From Actinophytocola sp036378875 (GTDB taxonomy: Bacteria; Actinomycetota; Actinomycetes; Mycobacteriales; Pseudonocardiaceae), in the NCBI RefSeq assembly GCF_036378875.1, contig NZ_DASUVO010000130.1:195844-259843 (forward strand): a DNA stretch of 64,000 nucleotides. The letters run 5' to 3'. The position numbers and the translations under genes were made by a program. Shown piece after piece: positions 50,907 through 58,308 of the stretch (positions within the stretch are counted from its first letter, which is position 1; each line of letters begins with the position of its first letter). The notes under the pieces are model-generated. The model made no database searches, was not told where the DNA came from, and worked only from the letters and a program-made list of their open reading frames with translations.

Positions 50907-52088
50907 TCATTGGGCCGCGCGGAGCAGTGGTGTGGCGGCGAGTTCCCGCGCGTACTGCCTGACCAGCGGGTTCATCCGGTAACCGGAACCGTGTGGGGTG
51001 AGCAGGTTCGCCTGTGCGAGGCCGTCGAGGTCGTCGCGGAACTCGGGTTCGGCCGGGTTCACGTGTTCGGGTGAGTGGGCCAGTTGGTGGAGCAGCTGCC
51101 GTTCGGCCGGGCGTAACTCGGCGGCGTGGGCACTGATGCTGGCCCGCATCGACAGGTCGGCGACGGTGAGCCGGTCGAGTGCCCGGTCGGCGAGCAGCGC
51201 CGCGAGTTCGGTGACCGCGCGGTGTGGGCGGGTGGCCAGCCAGGTGCCGGCGATCTGCAGTGCGAGCGGCAGCCGCGCGCAGGCGTCGATGACGGCGTTG
51301 GCCGCGTCCGGTTCGGTGAGCACACGCCGGCCGGCTAGGCGCGCCAGAAGCTGCCAGGCGGCGCGGGTGTCGAGCGGGCCGAGCCGGACGTGCCGGGCGC
51401 CGGGCAGTGCGACGAGCCCGCAGCGGCTGGTGACGAGGATCGCGCTCGGCGAGGCGGTGGTGAGCAGTGGGCGGACCTGCGCCTCGCTGGCCACGTTGTC
51501 CAGGACAACCAGCATCCGCCGGGCGGCGAGGCGGGCACGCAGCATCGCCGCCCGCTCGTCCCGGCTGGCCGGCAGGTCGGTCGTACCGAGTGAGCGGAGC
51601 ACGCGGCCGAGTACCGCCTCGGGCGGCAGGATGCCGTCTGGGTGGGTGAGGTCGGCGAACACCTGGCCGTCGGGGAAGCGGTCCCTCACACGGTGTGCGA
51701 CGTGCACGGCGAGCGCGGTTCGTCCCACGCCAGGGCCGCCGTCGACCAGCCCCAACCGGGCACCGGGGGTGGTGAGGACGCGGGTGATCGCGGCGACGGC
51801 GTGGTCACGGCCGGCGAGGTCGGGTACGTCCGGAGGCAGCTCACAGCGGGCGGGGCGGGTGGTGTCGCGGCGGCCCGCGGCGGCGAGAAGTGCCGCGCGG
51901 TCGGGTTCGGCCAGCCGCAGCGCGGTGGCGAGCAATACGACCGACTGGCGCTGTGGCCTTTCGGTGCGTCCGATCTCGAGGTTGCGGATCGCGCGGACGC
52001 TGAGCCCGGAGCGGTCGGCGAGCTCCTCCTGCGTGAGCCCACGGTTGGTCCGGTAGCTGCGCAGGACCGTGCCGAACGCGGGACGCAT
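50907..52088 (-). CDS. XRE-HTH/NB-ARC-like regulator of the lanthipeptide locus
   Basis: 393 residues from ATG 52088 with GGGAG seven bases before. N-terminal helix-turn-helix (LRSYRTNRGLTQEELADRSG, LSVRAIRNLEIGRTERP), then an NB-ARC-like ATPase: GLVDGGPGVGRTALAVHVAH, where the P-loop Lys is Arg, MLVVLDNVASEAQVRPLL (Walker B) and ILVTSRCGL; then RLPLALQIAGTWLA and a short helical end. It lacks the AfsR transcription-activation and long TPR parts. The Arg substitution may lower ATP hydrolysis. It lies 78 bases before lanM on the same strand and shares a motif with the lanM promoter, so it probably controls lanM and itself. Confidence 0.88.
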   Translation of the reverse strand: MRPAFGTVLRSYRTNRGLTQEELADRSGLSVRAIRNLEIGRTERPQRQSVVLLATALRLAEPDRAALLAAAGRRDTTRPARCELPPDVPDLAGRDHAVAAITRVLTTPGARLGLVDGGPGVGRTALAVHVAHRVRDRFPDGQVFADLTHPDGILPPEAVLGRVLRSLGTTDLPASRDERAAMLRARLAARRMLVVLDNVASEAQVRPLLTTASPSAILVTSRCGLVALPGARHVRLGPLDTRAAWQLLARLAGRRVLTEPDAANAVIDACARLPLALQIAGTWLATRPHRAVTELAALLADRALDRLTVADLSMRASISAHAAELRPAERQLLHQLAHSPEHVNPAEPEFRDDLDGLAQANLLTPHGSGYRMNPLVRQYARELAATPLLRAAQ

Positions 52089-52171
52089 GTCAGATCTCCC
52101 TGCTGCTGACGGGTGCCGGTGGGGGACGGCTTCACACTCGTGGATCAACCTTGGCTACGCATGAGTGTTGG

Positions 52172-52182
52172 CCACCCACATT
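52172..52182. promoter_or_regulatory. Second CCACCCACATT site, upstream of the locus regulator
   Basis: CCACCCACATT (AATGTGGGTGG on the minus strand) lies 83 bases upstream of the regulator start. It is identical to the site before lanM. In 52089-52360 no other convincing feature or gene is seen. Confidence 0.45.
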
Positions 52183-52360
52183 TCTCTTCGGAGCGGTCGT
52201 GCTCGCGGATGTGCCGGTCGAAGTGCCTGGCCTTGTCCCGGCTGATCGGGTTTGGTCCTATCGGGAGCGCCGATCGGCCTCTTGTTTCGGTGGCGGCGCG
52301 ACGCCGGCCGGCCCCCTCACGGTTGCCGCGCCGCCACCGCCACGTCACGGAGGTTCGAGG

Positions 52361-52978
52361 GTGAGCAGCGGGTTCGCACGGGGTTTCCCGGTCGGGTACG
52401 AGGACGTCGACGTCCTCGAGCTCGCCGGCTACACCGCCGGCCTGTCCGCGGGGCTGGCGAAGGCGCTGGCGGATGTCGACGACGCGGACCTGACGGCGGC
52501 CGCCCGTGGCGGGTTCGTGGCCGTGCCGGCGGGTCGGGTGCGGGACGGCGCCACGGTGGTCGAGCACCCCATGGCCGAGGCGGAAGGGGTCGCGATCCTG
52601 GACGTGCGGCTGCCGGCGGGACTCGTGCTGCTGCGGCACGCGGGCAACCGGCCCGAGGTCGTGGGACTGCGGCTCGCGGCGGTGCGGATCGGGTTGACCC
52701 GCCGGCTGCTGGACCACGCGATGGAGCAGCCGCGACGGGACCGGGTGCTGCTGCGGGGGATCGCGGACGTCGTCTCGGCGTTGGAGCCGCTGCGCCACCA
52801 ACTGGTGAGCATGACGCAGCACCCGCCACGTGCGGCGGTCGCGGAGGTCCATGCCCGCCTGGACGGACTGGGCTGGCAGGTAGCACGGCTGTTCTGGCCC
52901 GACGGATATCGCGCCGACCATCCAGTACGGGCGCTGTTCGTGGCCGAGCTGGTCGCGAACACCTGGCTCGGGACCTGA
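52361..52978 (+). CDS. Acyl-CoA-dehydrogenase-fold-like small protein
   Basis: 205 residues from GTG 52361 with GGAGG before it. The sequence GGFVAVPAGRVRDGATVVEH, then GLRLAAVRIGLTRRLLDHAM and LDGLGWQVARLFWPDGYRAD, suggests the middle beta and C-terminal helical parts of acyl-CoA dehydrogenases, without the N-terminal helical domain or a clear FAD site. The resemblance is weak. Divergent from the regulator, followed after three bases by another small gene. Confidence 0.5.
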   Translation: MSSGFARGFPVGYEDVDVLELAGYTAGLSAGLAKALADVDDADLTAAARGGFVAVPAGRVRDGATVVEHPMAEAEGVAILDVRLPAGLVLLRHAGNRPEVVGLRLAAVRIGLTRRLLDHAMEQPRRDRVLLRGIADVVSALEPLRHQLVSMTQHPPRAAVAEVHARLDGLGWQVARLFWPDGYRADHPVRALFVAELVANTWLGT

Positions 52979-52981
52979 ACG

Positions 52982-53215
52982 GTGCCGGAACCGCCGCAGG
53001 AGGACCCGATACGAGTGACTTGCTCCGGCACGGGGTCGCCTCCGCTGCCGGTGCTGGCGCGGGTGTCGCACGTGTTCGCCGGCCGGGAACCCGCCGACGT
53101 GTGGCTGGTGCTGCGCCGCGAGCTGGCCGCCGGCACGGTCGCACCGGGTGACCTGGTGCTGTTGCGCATCGGTGGCAGCGCGGCCGAGGAGTGGACAGAG
53201 CTCGCGGCGCGATAA
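52982..53215 (+). CDS. Small protein of unknown function (ketosynthase-III-tail-like)
   Basis: 77 residues from GTG 52982; a GTG at 53015 is also possible. The end, ELAAGTVAPGDLVLLRIGGS, recalls the last strand of FabH/KAS-III enzymes (G-R-x-x-P-G-D-x-V-L-L-x-G-x-G), but the rest of such an enzyme is absent. Forms a pair with the preceding gene. Could be a remnant or an independent small protein. Confidence 0.4.
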   Translation: MPEPPQEDPIRVTCSGTGSPPLPVLARVSHVFAGREPADVWLVLRRELAAGTVAPGDLVLLRIGGSAAEEWTELAAR

Positions 53216-53226
53216 AGGAAAGGAGC

Positions 53227-53286
53227 CGTCCACGCCCGCCTGCGCCGCCCGCCTGCGCCGCCCGCCTGCGCCGCCCGGCGTGGACG
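53227..53286. repeat. Tandem 13-base repeat inside a 10-bp stem
   Basis: CGCCCGCCTGCGC is repeated three times head to tail (53233-53271), with a partial fourth copy. The array is bracketed by CGTCCACGCC (53227-53236) and its exact complement GGCGTGGACG (53277-53286). Confidence 0.7.
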
Positions 53287-53383
53287 CCCGTCTCTCCCCA
53301 CCAGGACCCTGGGGGAGCACGAATGTCCCATTCGCTCGGACTCGTCGGCGAAAGTTGTCCACAGGGGTCCGCGACCAGGGGTT

Positions 53384-53406
53384 TTGTCCCTGTCGGTTGG
53401 TACGAT
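53384..53406 (+). promoter_or_regulatory. PafBC/RecA-NDp-type DNA-damage promoter candidate
   Basis: TTGTCCCTG (53384-53392), eight bases, TACGAT (53401-53406) fits the mycobacterial RecA-NDp layout TTGTCRGTG-N8-TAnnnT with two mismatches in the first box. TTGTCCACA (53355-53363), a match to the actinobacterial DnaA box, lies just upstream. No gene follows on this strand; a terminator is 59 bases downstream. Confidence 0.45.
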
Positions 53407-53464
53407 GGCCTCGGGGTGGCCCCCCGGGTATGGGTGGGGGATGCCTACGCAACCATCTGGGGTC

Positions 53465-53483
53465 GCCGAATGCGGCTTTTTTT
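53465..53483 (+). terminator. Terminator with T7 run
   Basis: GCCG-AATG-CGGC followed directly by TTTTTTT on the plus strand. The stem is short but the T run is exceptional for this GC-rich DNA. It would end transcription from 52361-53215 or from the promoter at 53384-53406. Confidence 0.6.
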
Positions 53484-53500
53484 CCGATGCCGTGGAACGG

Positions 53501-54145
53501 TTAGCGGGCGTCGCGGACCAGGAGCGCCACCTCGACCCTGTTGGCGCAGGTCAGCTTGGTGAGCACGCGGCTGACGTAGGTCTTGATGGTCGGCTCGCTC
53601 ATGTGGACTCGGCGGCCGATCTCGGCGTTGGAGAGGCCTTCGGCGACCAGGTCGGCGATCTCGGCCTCGCGTGAGCTGAGGACGGCGAGGCGGGTCGCGG
53701 CTTCCTGGCGACGGCCGGCGGCCGGGGTGACCATGCCGAGGACGAGCCGGGTTACCTGCGGTGAGAGGTAGGCGTCGCCGTCGTGGGCGGCGCGGACCGC
53801 GCGGATCAGTTCGTCGGGCGCGCAGTGTTTGAGCACGAACCCGGCCGCGCCGTCGCGTAGCGCGCGCAGCACGTTGGGTTCGGTGCCGAACGAGGTCAGC
53901 ATCACCGCCCGCGCCGACGGGACCTGCCGGCGCAGCTCGCCGAGTGCGGCGAGGCCGTCGAGCACCGGCATGGTGATGTCGAGGAGCACGACGTCGGGCC
54001 GGTGCCGGACCGCTTCGGCGACGGCGCTGCTGCCGTCGGGTGCGGTGGCGACCACCTCGATGTCCCCGGCCGACTCGAGCACGGTGCGGATGCCTGCGGT
54101 GATGAGCGGTTCGTCGTCGGCGACCAGAACGCGGACCACGCTCAA
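53501..54145 (-). CDS. NarL/FixJ-type response regulator
   Basis: 214 residues. Receiver domain with acidic pair D10-D11, phospho-acceptor D56 in VVLLDITMP, LTS and FVLKHCAPDEL. C-terminal LuxR helix-turn-helix: LSSREAEIADLVAEGLSNAE, IGRRVHMSEPTIKTYVSRVL. The TTG at 54145 overlaps the kinase stop; GTG 54139 is an alternative. With the histidine kinase it probably controls the divergent ABC exporter. Confidence 0.93.
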   Translation of the reverse strand: MSVVRVLVADDEPLITAGIRTVLESAGDIEVVATAPDGSSAVAEAVRHRPDVVLLDITMPVLDGLAALGELRRQVPSARAVMLTSFGTEPNVLRALRDGAAGFVLKHCAPDELIRAVRAAHDGDAYLSPQVTRLVLGMVTPAAGRRQEAATRLAVLSSREAEIADLVAEGLSNAEIGRRVHMSEPTIKTYVSRVLTKLTCANRVEVALLVRDAR

Positions 54146-55188
54146 CCACCGACCCCGACCACGACGGTCGCCGGTAGCAGGATGAACAGGAGGGTCACGG
54201 TCGCGGCGGCGATCAGCGCGACGCGGGTCCTGGTCAGCGATGGTTCGGCCAGGTCCGGTGATGTGGTGGGCAGCATCGCCATGAGCCGGAACTCGGTCTT
54301 GGTCACGCGGTGGTCGACGAACCCGCCCGCGGCGCCGGCGCGTTCCGCCAGCCCGGCCAGGCCATAGCCGCCGCCGGGCGCGGAGTCGGCGACCACGGAG
54401 TTGGTCATGGTGATGATCAGTGTGCCGGTTTCGCGGTTCAGCTGTATGGAGACGGGTTGGCCGGTGGCGTGTTTGGCGGCGTTGGTCAGCCCTTCCTCGA
54501 TCACCCGGTAGGCGGCCCGGGAAGCGGCGGGGGGCAGGTCGCCGGCGCTGCCGGTCACGGTCACGGCGGCGCCGACGGCACGGAACTCCTCGACCATGGC
54601 GGGGATCTGCTCCACGCCGGGGCTGTCGTCGGCGGCGCCGCGCAACGACCCGATGAGCTGGTACAGCTCTGCGACGGCGTCGCGGGCGCTGCCGGCGAGG
54701 GTGGTGACCGCTTCTTTCTGCGCGGTCGGCAGGTCGCTCACCTCCAGCGCGGCCGCCTGCACGGACACCAGGCTGAGCCGCCGGCCGAGCGAGTCGTGCA
54801 TGTCACGGGCGATCCGCAGCCGCTCCCGCAGTTGTTCCTGCTCGGCGAGCAGTGCCTGCTCGGTCCGCTGGAACAGCCAGTGCTGGGTGCGGTACCGGCC
54901 GACCAGCAGGGGCAGCACCAGGAACACGACGATCCCGGACACCTGCGTGGGCACGACCTGCGGGTTGTAGGCGATCTGCAGCCCGGCGGCGACGAGCGCG
55001 GTGCCGGCGACGACGGCGAGGTCCGCTCGTGCCCGCAGGACGCGCCCCGTGGTGTAGGCGGTCCACACCGTCAACCCGTACGCGGCGATGACGAGCGGCA
55101 CGAAGATCCCCTCGTTGCCGTGCAGTCCGGCGACGAACACCGCGACATTGGCCACGAGCAGTGCGGCTGCGGCGAGATATCGGCCCAT
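54142..55188 (-). CDS. HisKA_3-type sensor histidine kinase
   Basis: 348 residues. About four N-terminal membrane helices, then IARDMHDSLGRRLSLVSVQA (phospho-acceptor His), SRAAYRVIEEGLTNAAKHAT (N box) and GGGYGLAGLAERA (G box). An extra membrane helix at the very C-terminus (VALIAAATVTLLFILLPATV) is unusual. Partner of the response regulator next to it. Short external loops suggest intramembrane sensing, typical of kinases next to ABC exporters. Confidence 0.92.
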   Translation of the reverse strand: MGRYLAAAALLVANVAVFVAGLHGNEGIFVPLVIAAYGLTVWTAYTTGRVLRARADLAVVAGTALVAAGLQIAYNPQVVPTQVSGIVVFLVLPLLVGRYRTQHWLFQRTEQALLAEQEQLRERLRIARDMHDSLGRRLSLVSVQAAALEVSDLPTAQKEAVTTLAGSARDAVAELYQLIGSLRGAADDSPGVEQIPAMVEEFRAVGAAVTVTGSAGDLPPAASRAAYRVIEEGLTNAAKHATGQPVSIQLNRETGTLIITMTNSVVADSAPGGGYGLAGLAERAGAAGGFVDHRVTKTEFRLMAMLPTTSPDLAEPSLTRTRVALIAAATVTLLFILLPATVVVGVGG

Positions 55189-55205
55189 GACAGCAGGTTA
55201 CGGGT

Positions 55206-55243
55206 CGACTTTCGTTGACAGTACGCACGACTTTCGATGACAG
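55206..55243. promoter_or_regulatory. Tandem 16-base direct repeats, probable response-regulator sites
   Basis: CGACTTTCGTTGACAG (55206-55221) and CGACTTTCGATGACAG (55228-55243) differ at one base and lie 22 bases apart, two helical turns, between the kinase and exporter genes. A pair of response-regulator dimers on one DNA face is inferred. Confidence 0.7.
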
Positions 55244-55276
55244 CGGTGCGGCGGCGCGGGTTCCTAGTGTGCCGGT

Positions 55277-56164
55277 GTGATCGAAGTGGAAGGACTCACC
55301 AAGCAATACGGTCGTACGGTCGCGGTCGACGACCTGTCGTTCCGGGTCGAACCGGGTCGGGTGACCGGTTTCCTCGGCCCGAACGGCGCCGGCAAGTCGA
55401 CGACCATGCGGATGATGCTCGACCTGGACCGGCCGTCGGCGGGTCGGGTGTTGATCGACGGTCGACCGTACCGGTCGTTCACCGCGCCGCTGCGGCATGT
55501 CGGCGCCTTGCTGGAGGCGCGGTCGGTGCACGGCGGCCGGCGGGCACACCACCATCTGCGGTGGCTGGCGCACACCAGCGGGGTGCCGTCCGCCCGGGTG
55601 GACGAGGTGCTGGAGCTGGCGGGGTTGGCGGGCGTGCGACGCAAGCGGGTCAAGGGGTTCTCGCTCGGCATGCACCAGCGGCTGGCGCTCGCTGCCGCGC
55701 TGCTGGGGGACCCGCCGGTACTGCTGTTGGACGAGCCGGTGAACGGTCTGGACCCCGAGGGCATCGTCTGGCTGCGCACGCTGCTGAAGGACCTGGCCGC
55801 GCGGGGCCGGACGGTGTTCGTGTCGAGCCACCTGATGAGCGAGATGGCGTTGACGGCCGAGCATCTCGTGGTGATCAGCCGGGGCCGGCTCCTGGCCGAC
55901 ACCACCGTGGAGCGGTTCATCGCGGAGAACTCGAGGTCATACGTCCGTATTGCGACTCCGGAGCCGAGCCGGCTCCGGGAGGCCTTGGCGGCGGAGGGAA
56001 TACAGGTGACCGACAGCGGGGACGGAGCGCTGGCCGCGGCCGGCGCCGACCCGGCACGGGTGGGTGAGCTGGTCGCGGCGCACGGCGTGGTGGTGCACGA
56101 GATCGCGGTGCGGTCGGCGTCGCTGGAGGAGGCGTTCGTGCGGATGACGGGAGACGCGTCGTGA
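55277..56164 (+). CDS. ABC exporter ATP-binding subunit
   Basis: 295 residues: Walker A GPNGAGKST, signature FSLGMHQRLALAAAL, Walker B VLLLDEPVNGLD, switch His in VFVSSHLMSEMA. C-terminal domain of the lantibiotic/bacitracin-type drug exporters. GTG start six bases after TAGTGT (55265-55270), so leaderless. Pairs with the permease 61 bases downstream. Confidence 0.94.
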   Translation: MIEVEGLTKQYGRTVAVDDLSFRVEPGRVTGFLGPNGAGKSTTMRMMLDLDRPSAGRVLIDGRPYRSFTAPLRHVGALLEARSVHGGRRAHHHLRWLAHTSGVPSARVDEVLELAGLAGVRRKRVKGFSLGMHQRLALAAALLGDPPVLLLDEPVNGLDPEGIVWLRTLLKDLAARGRTVFVSSHLMSEMALTAEHLVVISRGRLLADTTVERFIAENSRSYVRIATPEPSRLREALAAEGIQVTDSGDGALAAAGADPARVGELVAAHGVVVHEIAVRSASLEEAFVRMTGDAS

Positions 56165-56225
56165 GCGCGATATCCGGAGCGAACCATCGAGGACCGCGGC
56201 GGCTCGCGGCGGTCAAGGGGGAGTC

Positions 56226-56996
56226 GTGAGTGTCTTGGTGCCGGCGTTGCGGGCGGAATGGACCAAGGCCCGCACCGTGCGCTCGACGTGGTGGAGTCTC
56301 GCGACGACCGCGATCCTGTCGGTCGGGCTCGCCGTGCTGCTGGGTTTCCAGATGGCCGGGTTGCCGCCGGAGCGCAGGGCGGACATGGATCTGGCGCAGC
56401 TCAGCTTCCTGTCGCTGCTGATCGGGCAGATCGCGCTGGTCGTGTTCGGTGTGCTGCTGGTCAGCGCCGAGTACACGTCGGGCACGGTCCGGGCGTCGTT
56501 GGCGGCGGTGCCGCGCCGGGGCGTGTTCCTGGCGGCGAAGACGCTGGTGGCGGTGGGGGTCGCGGGTGTGGTGGGGGTGGCCGTCGCGTTCGGCACGTTC
56601 TTCGCCACGAACTGGGCGTTGGGTGGGCACGGCACGACGCTCGGTGAGCCCGGTGTGCTGCGCGCGGTGCTCGGGGCGAGCGCTTATTTGGCCATGATGT
56701 GCGTGTTCGCGATGGGTGTGGCGACGGTGCTGCGCAGTTCGGCGCTGGCGTTGGGGATCCTGATCCCGTTGCTGTTCCTGAACTCGCAGGGGTTGGCGAG
56801 CCTGCCGGCGATCCGGTCGGTGACGCAGTACCTGCCGGACCAGGCCGGGGCCGGGATGATGCGGATCGCCCCGGACGAGGTGTTCTTCCTGGGAGAACTC
56901 GATTTCGGCCCCGGTGTGGCGTTCCTGATCATGCTGGCTTGGGTGGTGGCCGCACTAGTGGGTGGTTACCTGTCGCTGCGCGGCCGTGATGCCTGA
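56226..56996 (+). CDS. ABC exporter permease subunit
   Basis: 256 residues, about six helices (ATTAILSVGLAVLLGFQMAG, FLSLLIGQIALVVFGVLLVS, VAGVVGVAVAFGTFF, LIMLAWVVAALVGGYLSL), starting VPALRAEWTKARTVRSTWWS, the standard opening of ABC-2-type permeases with an E-W-x-K motif. GGGGGAG lies upstream of GTG 56226. Export of an antimicrobial or self-made peptide is possible given the LanM locus 3-8 kb away, but the TCS pairing suggests resistance. Confidence 0.9.
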   Translation: MSVLVPALRAEWTKARTVRSTWWSLATTAILSVGLAVLLGFQMAGLPPERRADMDLAQLSFLSLLIGQIALVVFGVLLVSAEYTSGTVRASLAAVPRRGVFLAAKTLVAVGVAGVVGVAVAFGTFFATNWALGGHGTTLGEPGVLRAVLGASAYLAMMCVFAMGVATVLRSSALALGILIPLLFLNSQGLASLPAIRSVTQYLPDQAGAGMMRIAPDEVFFLGELDFGPGVAFLIMLAWVVAALVGGYLSLRGRDA

Positions 56997-57016
56997 CCCA
57001 CGGGTACCGTACGCGG

Positions 57017-58237
57017 GTGAGTGCGGAGCCCCCGACTGGCCGGCGTCCCGGCCGGCCGCCGTCGCTGACCAGGGACGATGTGGCGCGGGCCGCCCTCGAG
57101 GAGGGTGTGTCCCAGCTGTCGATGCCGACGGTCGCACGACGGCTCGGCGTCGGTCATTCGACCCTGTACCGGTACGTGCACGACCGGGATGACCTGTTGC
57201 TCGCGGCTCTGGATCTGGCGATGCGGGAGTTCCCCTGGCCGGCGGCCGAGCAGGGCTGGCGGGAGCTGTTGACGTCGTTCGCCGACGCGATGTGGCGGTT
57301 CCTCGAGCAGCACCCCGGGCTGGGTGAGGTGTCGCAGGTCGTGCCGGGGCTGCCGGCGACGGCGCTGGACATCGGGACCCGGTATGTTGCGCGGCTGCGT
57401 GCCGAGGGGCTCTCCGACCGGGACGCGGTGACCGCGGTGAGTTTCGTCGCCGACCTGGCGGTGGCGACGGAGATCAGCGCGCGCCGGATGAACCGGCTGT
57501 TGGACACGCCGCGCGGCCGCCGCAACTTCCAGGAACTGTACGGGGACCTGGCCGGCGAACCGCGTGGTTTGCTCGACGACAAGCTGGCGGTCCTGCTCGA
57601 CGGGCTCGCGAGCCGCATGGGCAAGCCCGGTACAGGCGTATTGCCTCAGTCGCCGAGGTCGACGCCTTCCACGGTGGCGCCGCCGCGGGAGGCGATCGCC
57701 GAGGCTGGCCGGCGGCTCGCGCGCCGGTCCGGGCTTTCCGCGGTGTCGGTGCACGCGGTGGCCGGTGAGCTGGGGGTGGACGTCGACGCGGTGCTGCGGG
57801 CGGTCGGTGACCGGGACGGGGTGGTGGTGGCGATGCTCGACGCGGTCGCCGGGGACATCGTGGTGCCGCCGCCGTCCCCCGATCCCCGCACCGAGCTGCT
57901 CGCGGTGGCCACGGCCGGGTACACGGTGATGTCGGCCGATCCGTGGTCGGTGATCGCGCTCGCGGTCGATGGTCTGGCGGCGCCGGCGATCATGCCGGTG
58001 GCGGAGCGGGTGTTCGTGGCGTTCCGCAAGGCCGGGGTGCCGGACGAGGCTCTCGGCCACGCGAACCGCATCCTGTGGGGTCATGTGTATGGGGCCGTTC
58101 TCAACCAGGCCCCGGCCGGCACGTTCGCGCGCCGGGTCGCGACGAGCGCCGACTTGCCGGCACCCACGGGCCCGACCCGCTCCACGCTCGGGATCGAGAT
58201 CATCGTGGACGGGCTCCTGGCACACCTGGCCACCTAG
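57017..58237 (+). CDS. Double TetR-type regulator (two tandem TetR units)
   Basis: 406 residues from a leaderless GTG (TACCGT ends six bases before). The first unit is a full TetR: PPSLTRDDVARAALEEGVSQ, LSMPTVARRLGVGHSTLYRYVHDRDDLL (shown as parts LSMPTVARRLGVGHSTLYRY and VHDRDDLL). After a Pro/Thr linker at about 205-220 a second TetR-like unit follows: AIAEAGRRLARRSGLSAVSV, HAVAGELGVDVDAVLRAVGD. Its recognition helix lacks the usual Y-x-H/Y-F pattern, so DNA binding may rest on the first unit. Most TetR proteins are half this length. Target unknown; 20 bases after the exporter permease stop. Confidence 0.88.
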   Translation: MSAEPPTGRRPGRPPSLTRDDVARAALEEGVSQLSMPTVARRLGVGHSTLYRYVHDRDDLLLAALDLAMREFPWPAAEQGWRELLTSFADAMWRFLEQHPGLGEVSQVVPGLPATALDIGTRYVARLRAEGLSDRDAVTAVSFVADLAVATEISARRMNRLLDTPRGRRNFQELYGDLAGEPRGLLDDKLAVLLDGLASRMGKPGTGVLPQSPRSTPSTVAPPREAIAEAGRRLARRSGLSAVSVHAVAGELGVDVDAVLRAVGDRDGVVVAMLDAVAGDIVVPPPSPDPRTELLAVATAGYTVMSADPWSVIALAVDGLAAPAIMPVAERVFVAFRKAGVPDEALGHANRILWGHVYGAVLNQAPAGTFARRVATSADLPAPTGPTRSTLGIEIIVDGLLAHLAT

Positions 58238-58308
58238 GCACTGTCCACAGCGGACGACCGAGGCTCCGGCGTTACAGCGGGGTGCGCGCCAGCGCCTAGG
58301 ATGATCGC

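Noticed and set aside
52145..52300. Minus-strand frame ending ARHFDRHIREHDRSEEKCGW, with high third-position GC, upstream of the locus regulator
   Set aside because: About 26 codons look coding, but no good start codon or ribosome site was found and no family is recognised. Left unannotated.
52113..52364. Plus-strand ORF with three Cys (SCSRMCRSKCLALS) next to the lanthipeptide regulator
   Set aside because: Considered as a second precursor, but its third-position GC is low for this genome, no ribosome site is convincing, and the tail is an Arg-rich run.
53355..53363. TTGTCCACA as part of a replication origin
   Set aside because: A single DnaA-box match with no cluster of boxes and no dnaA/dnaN nearby.
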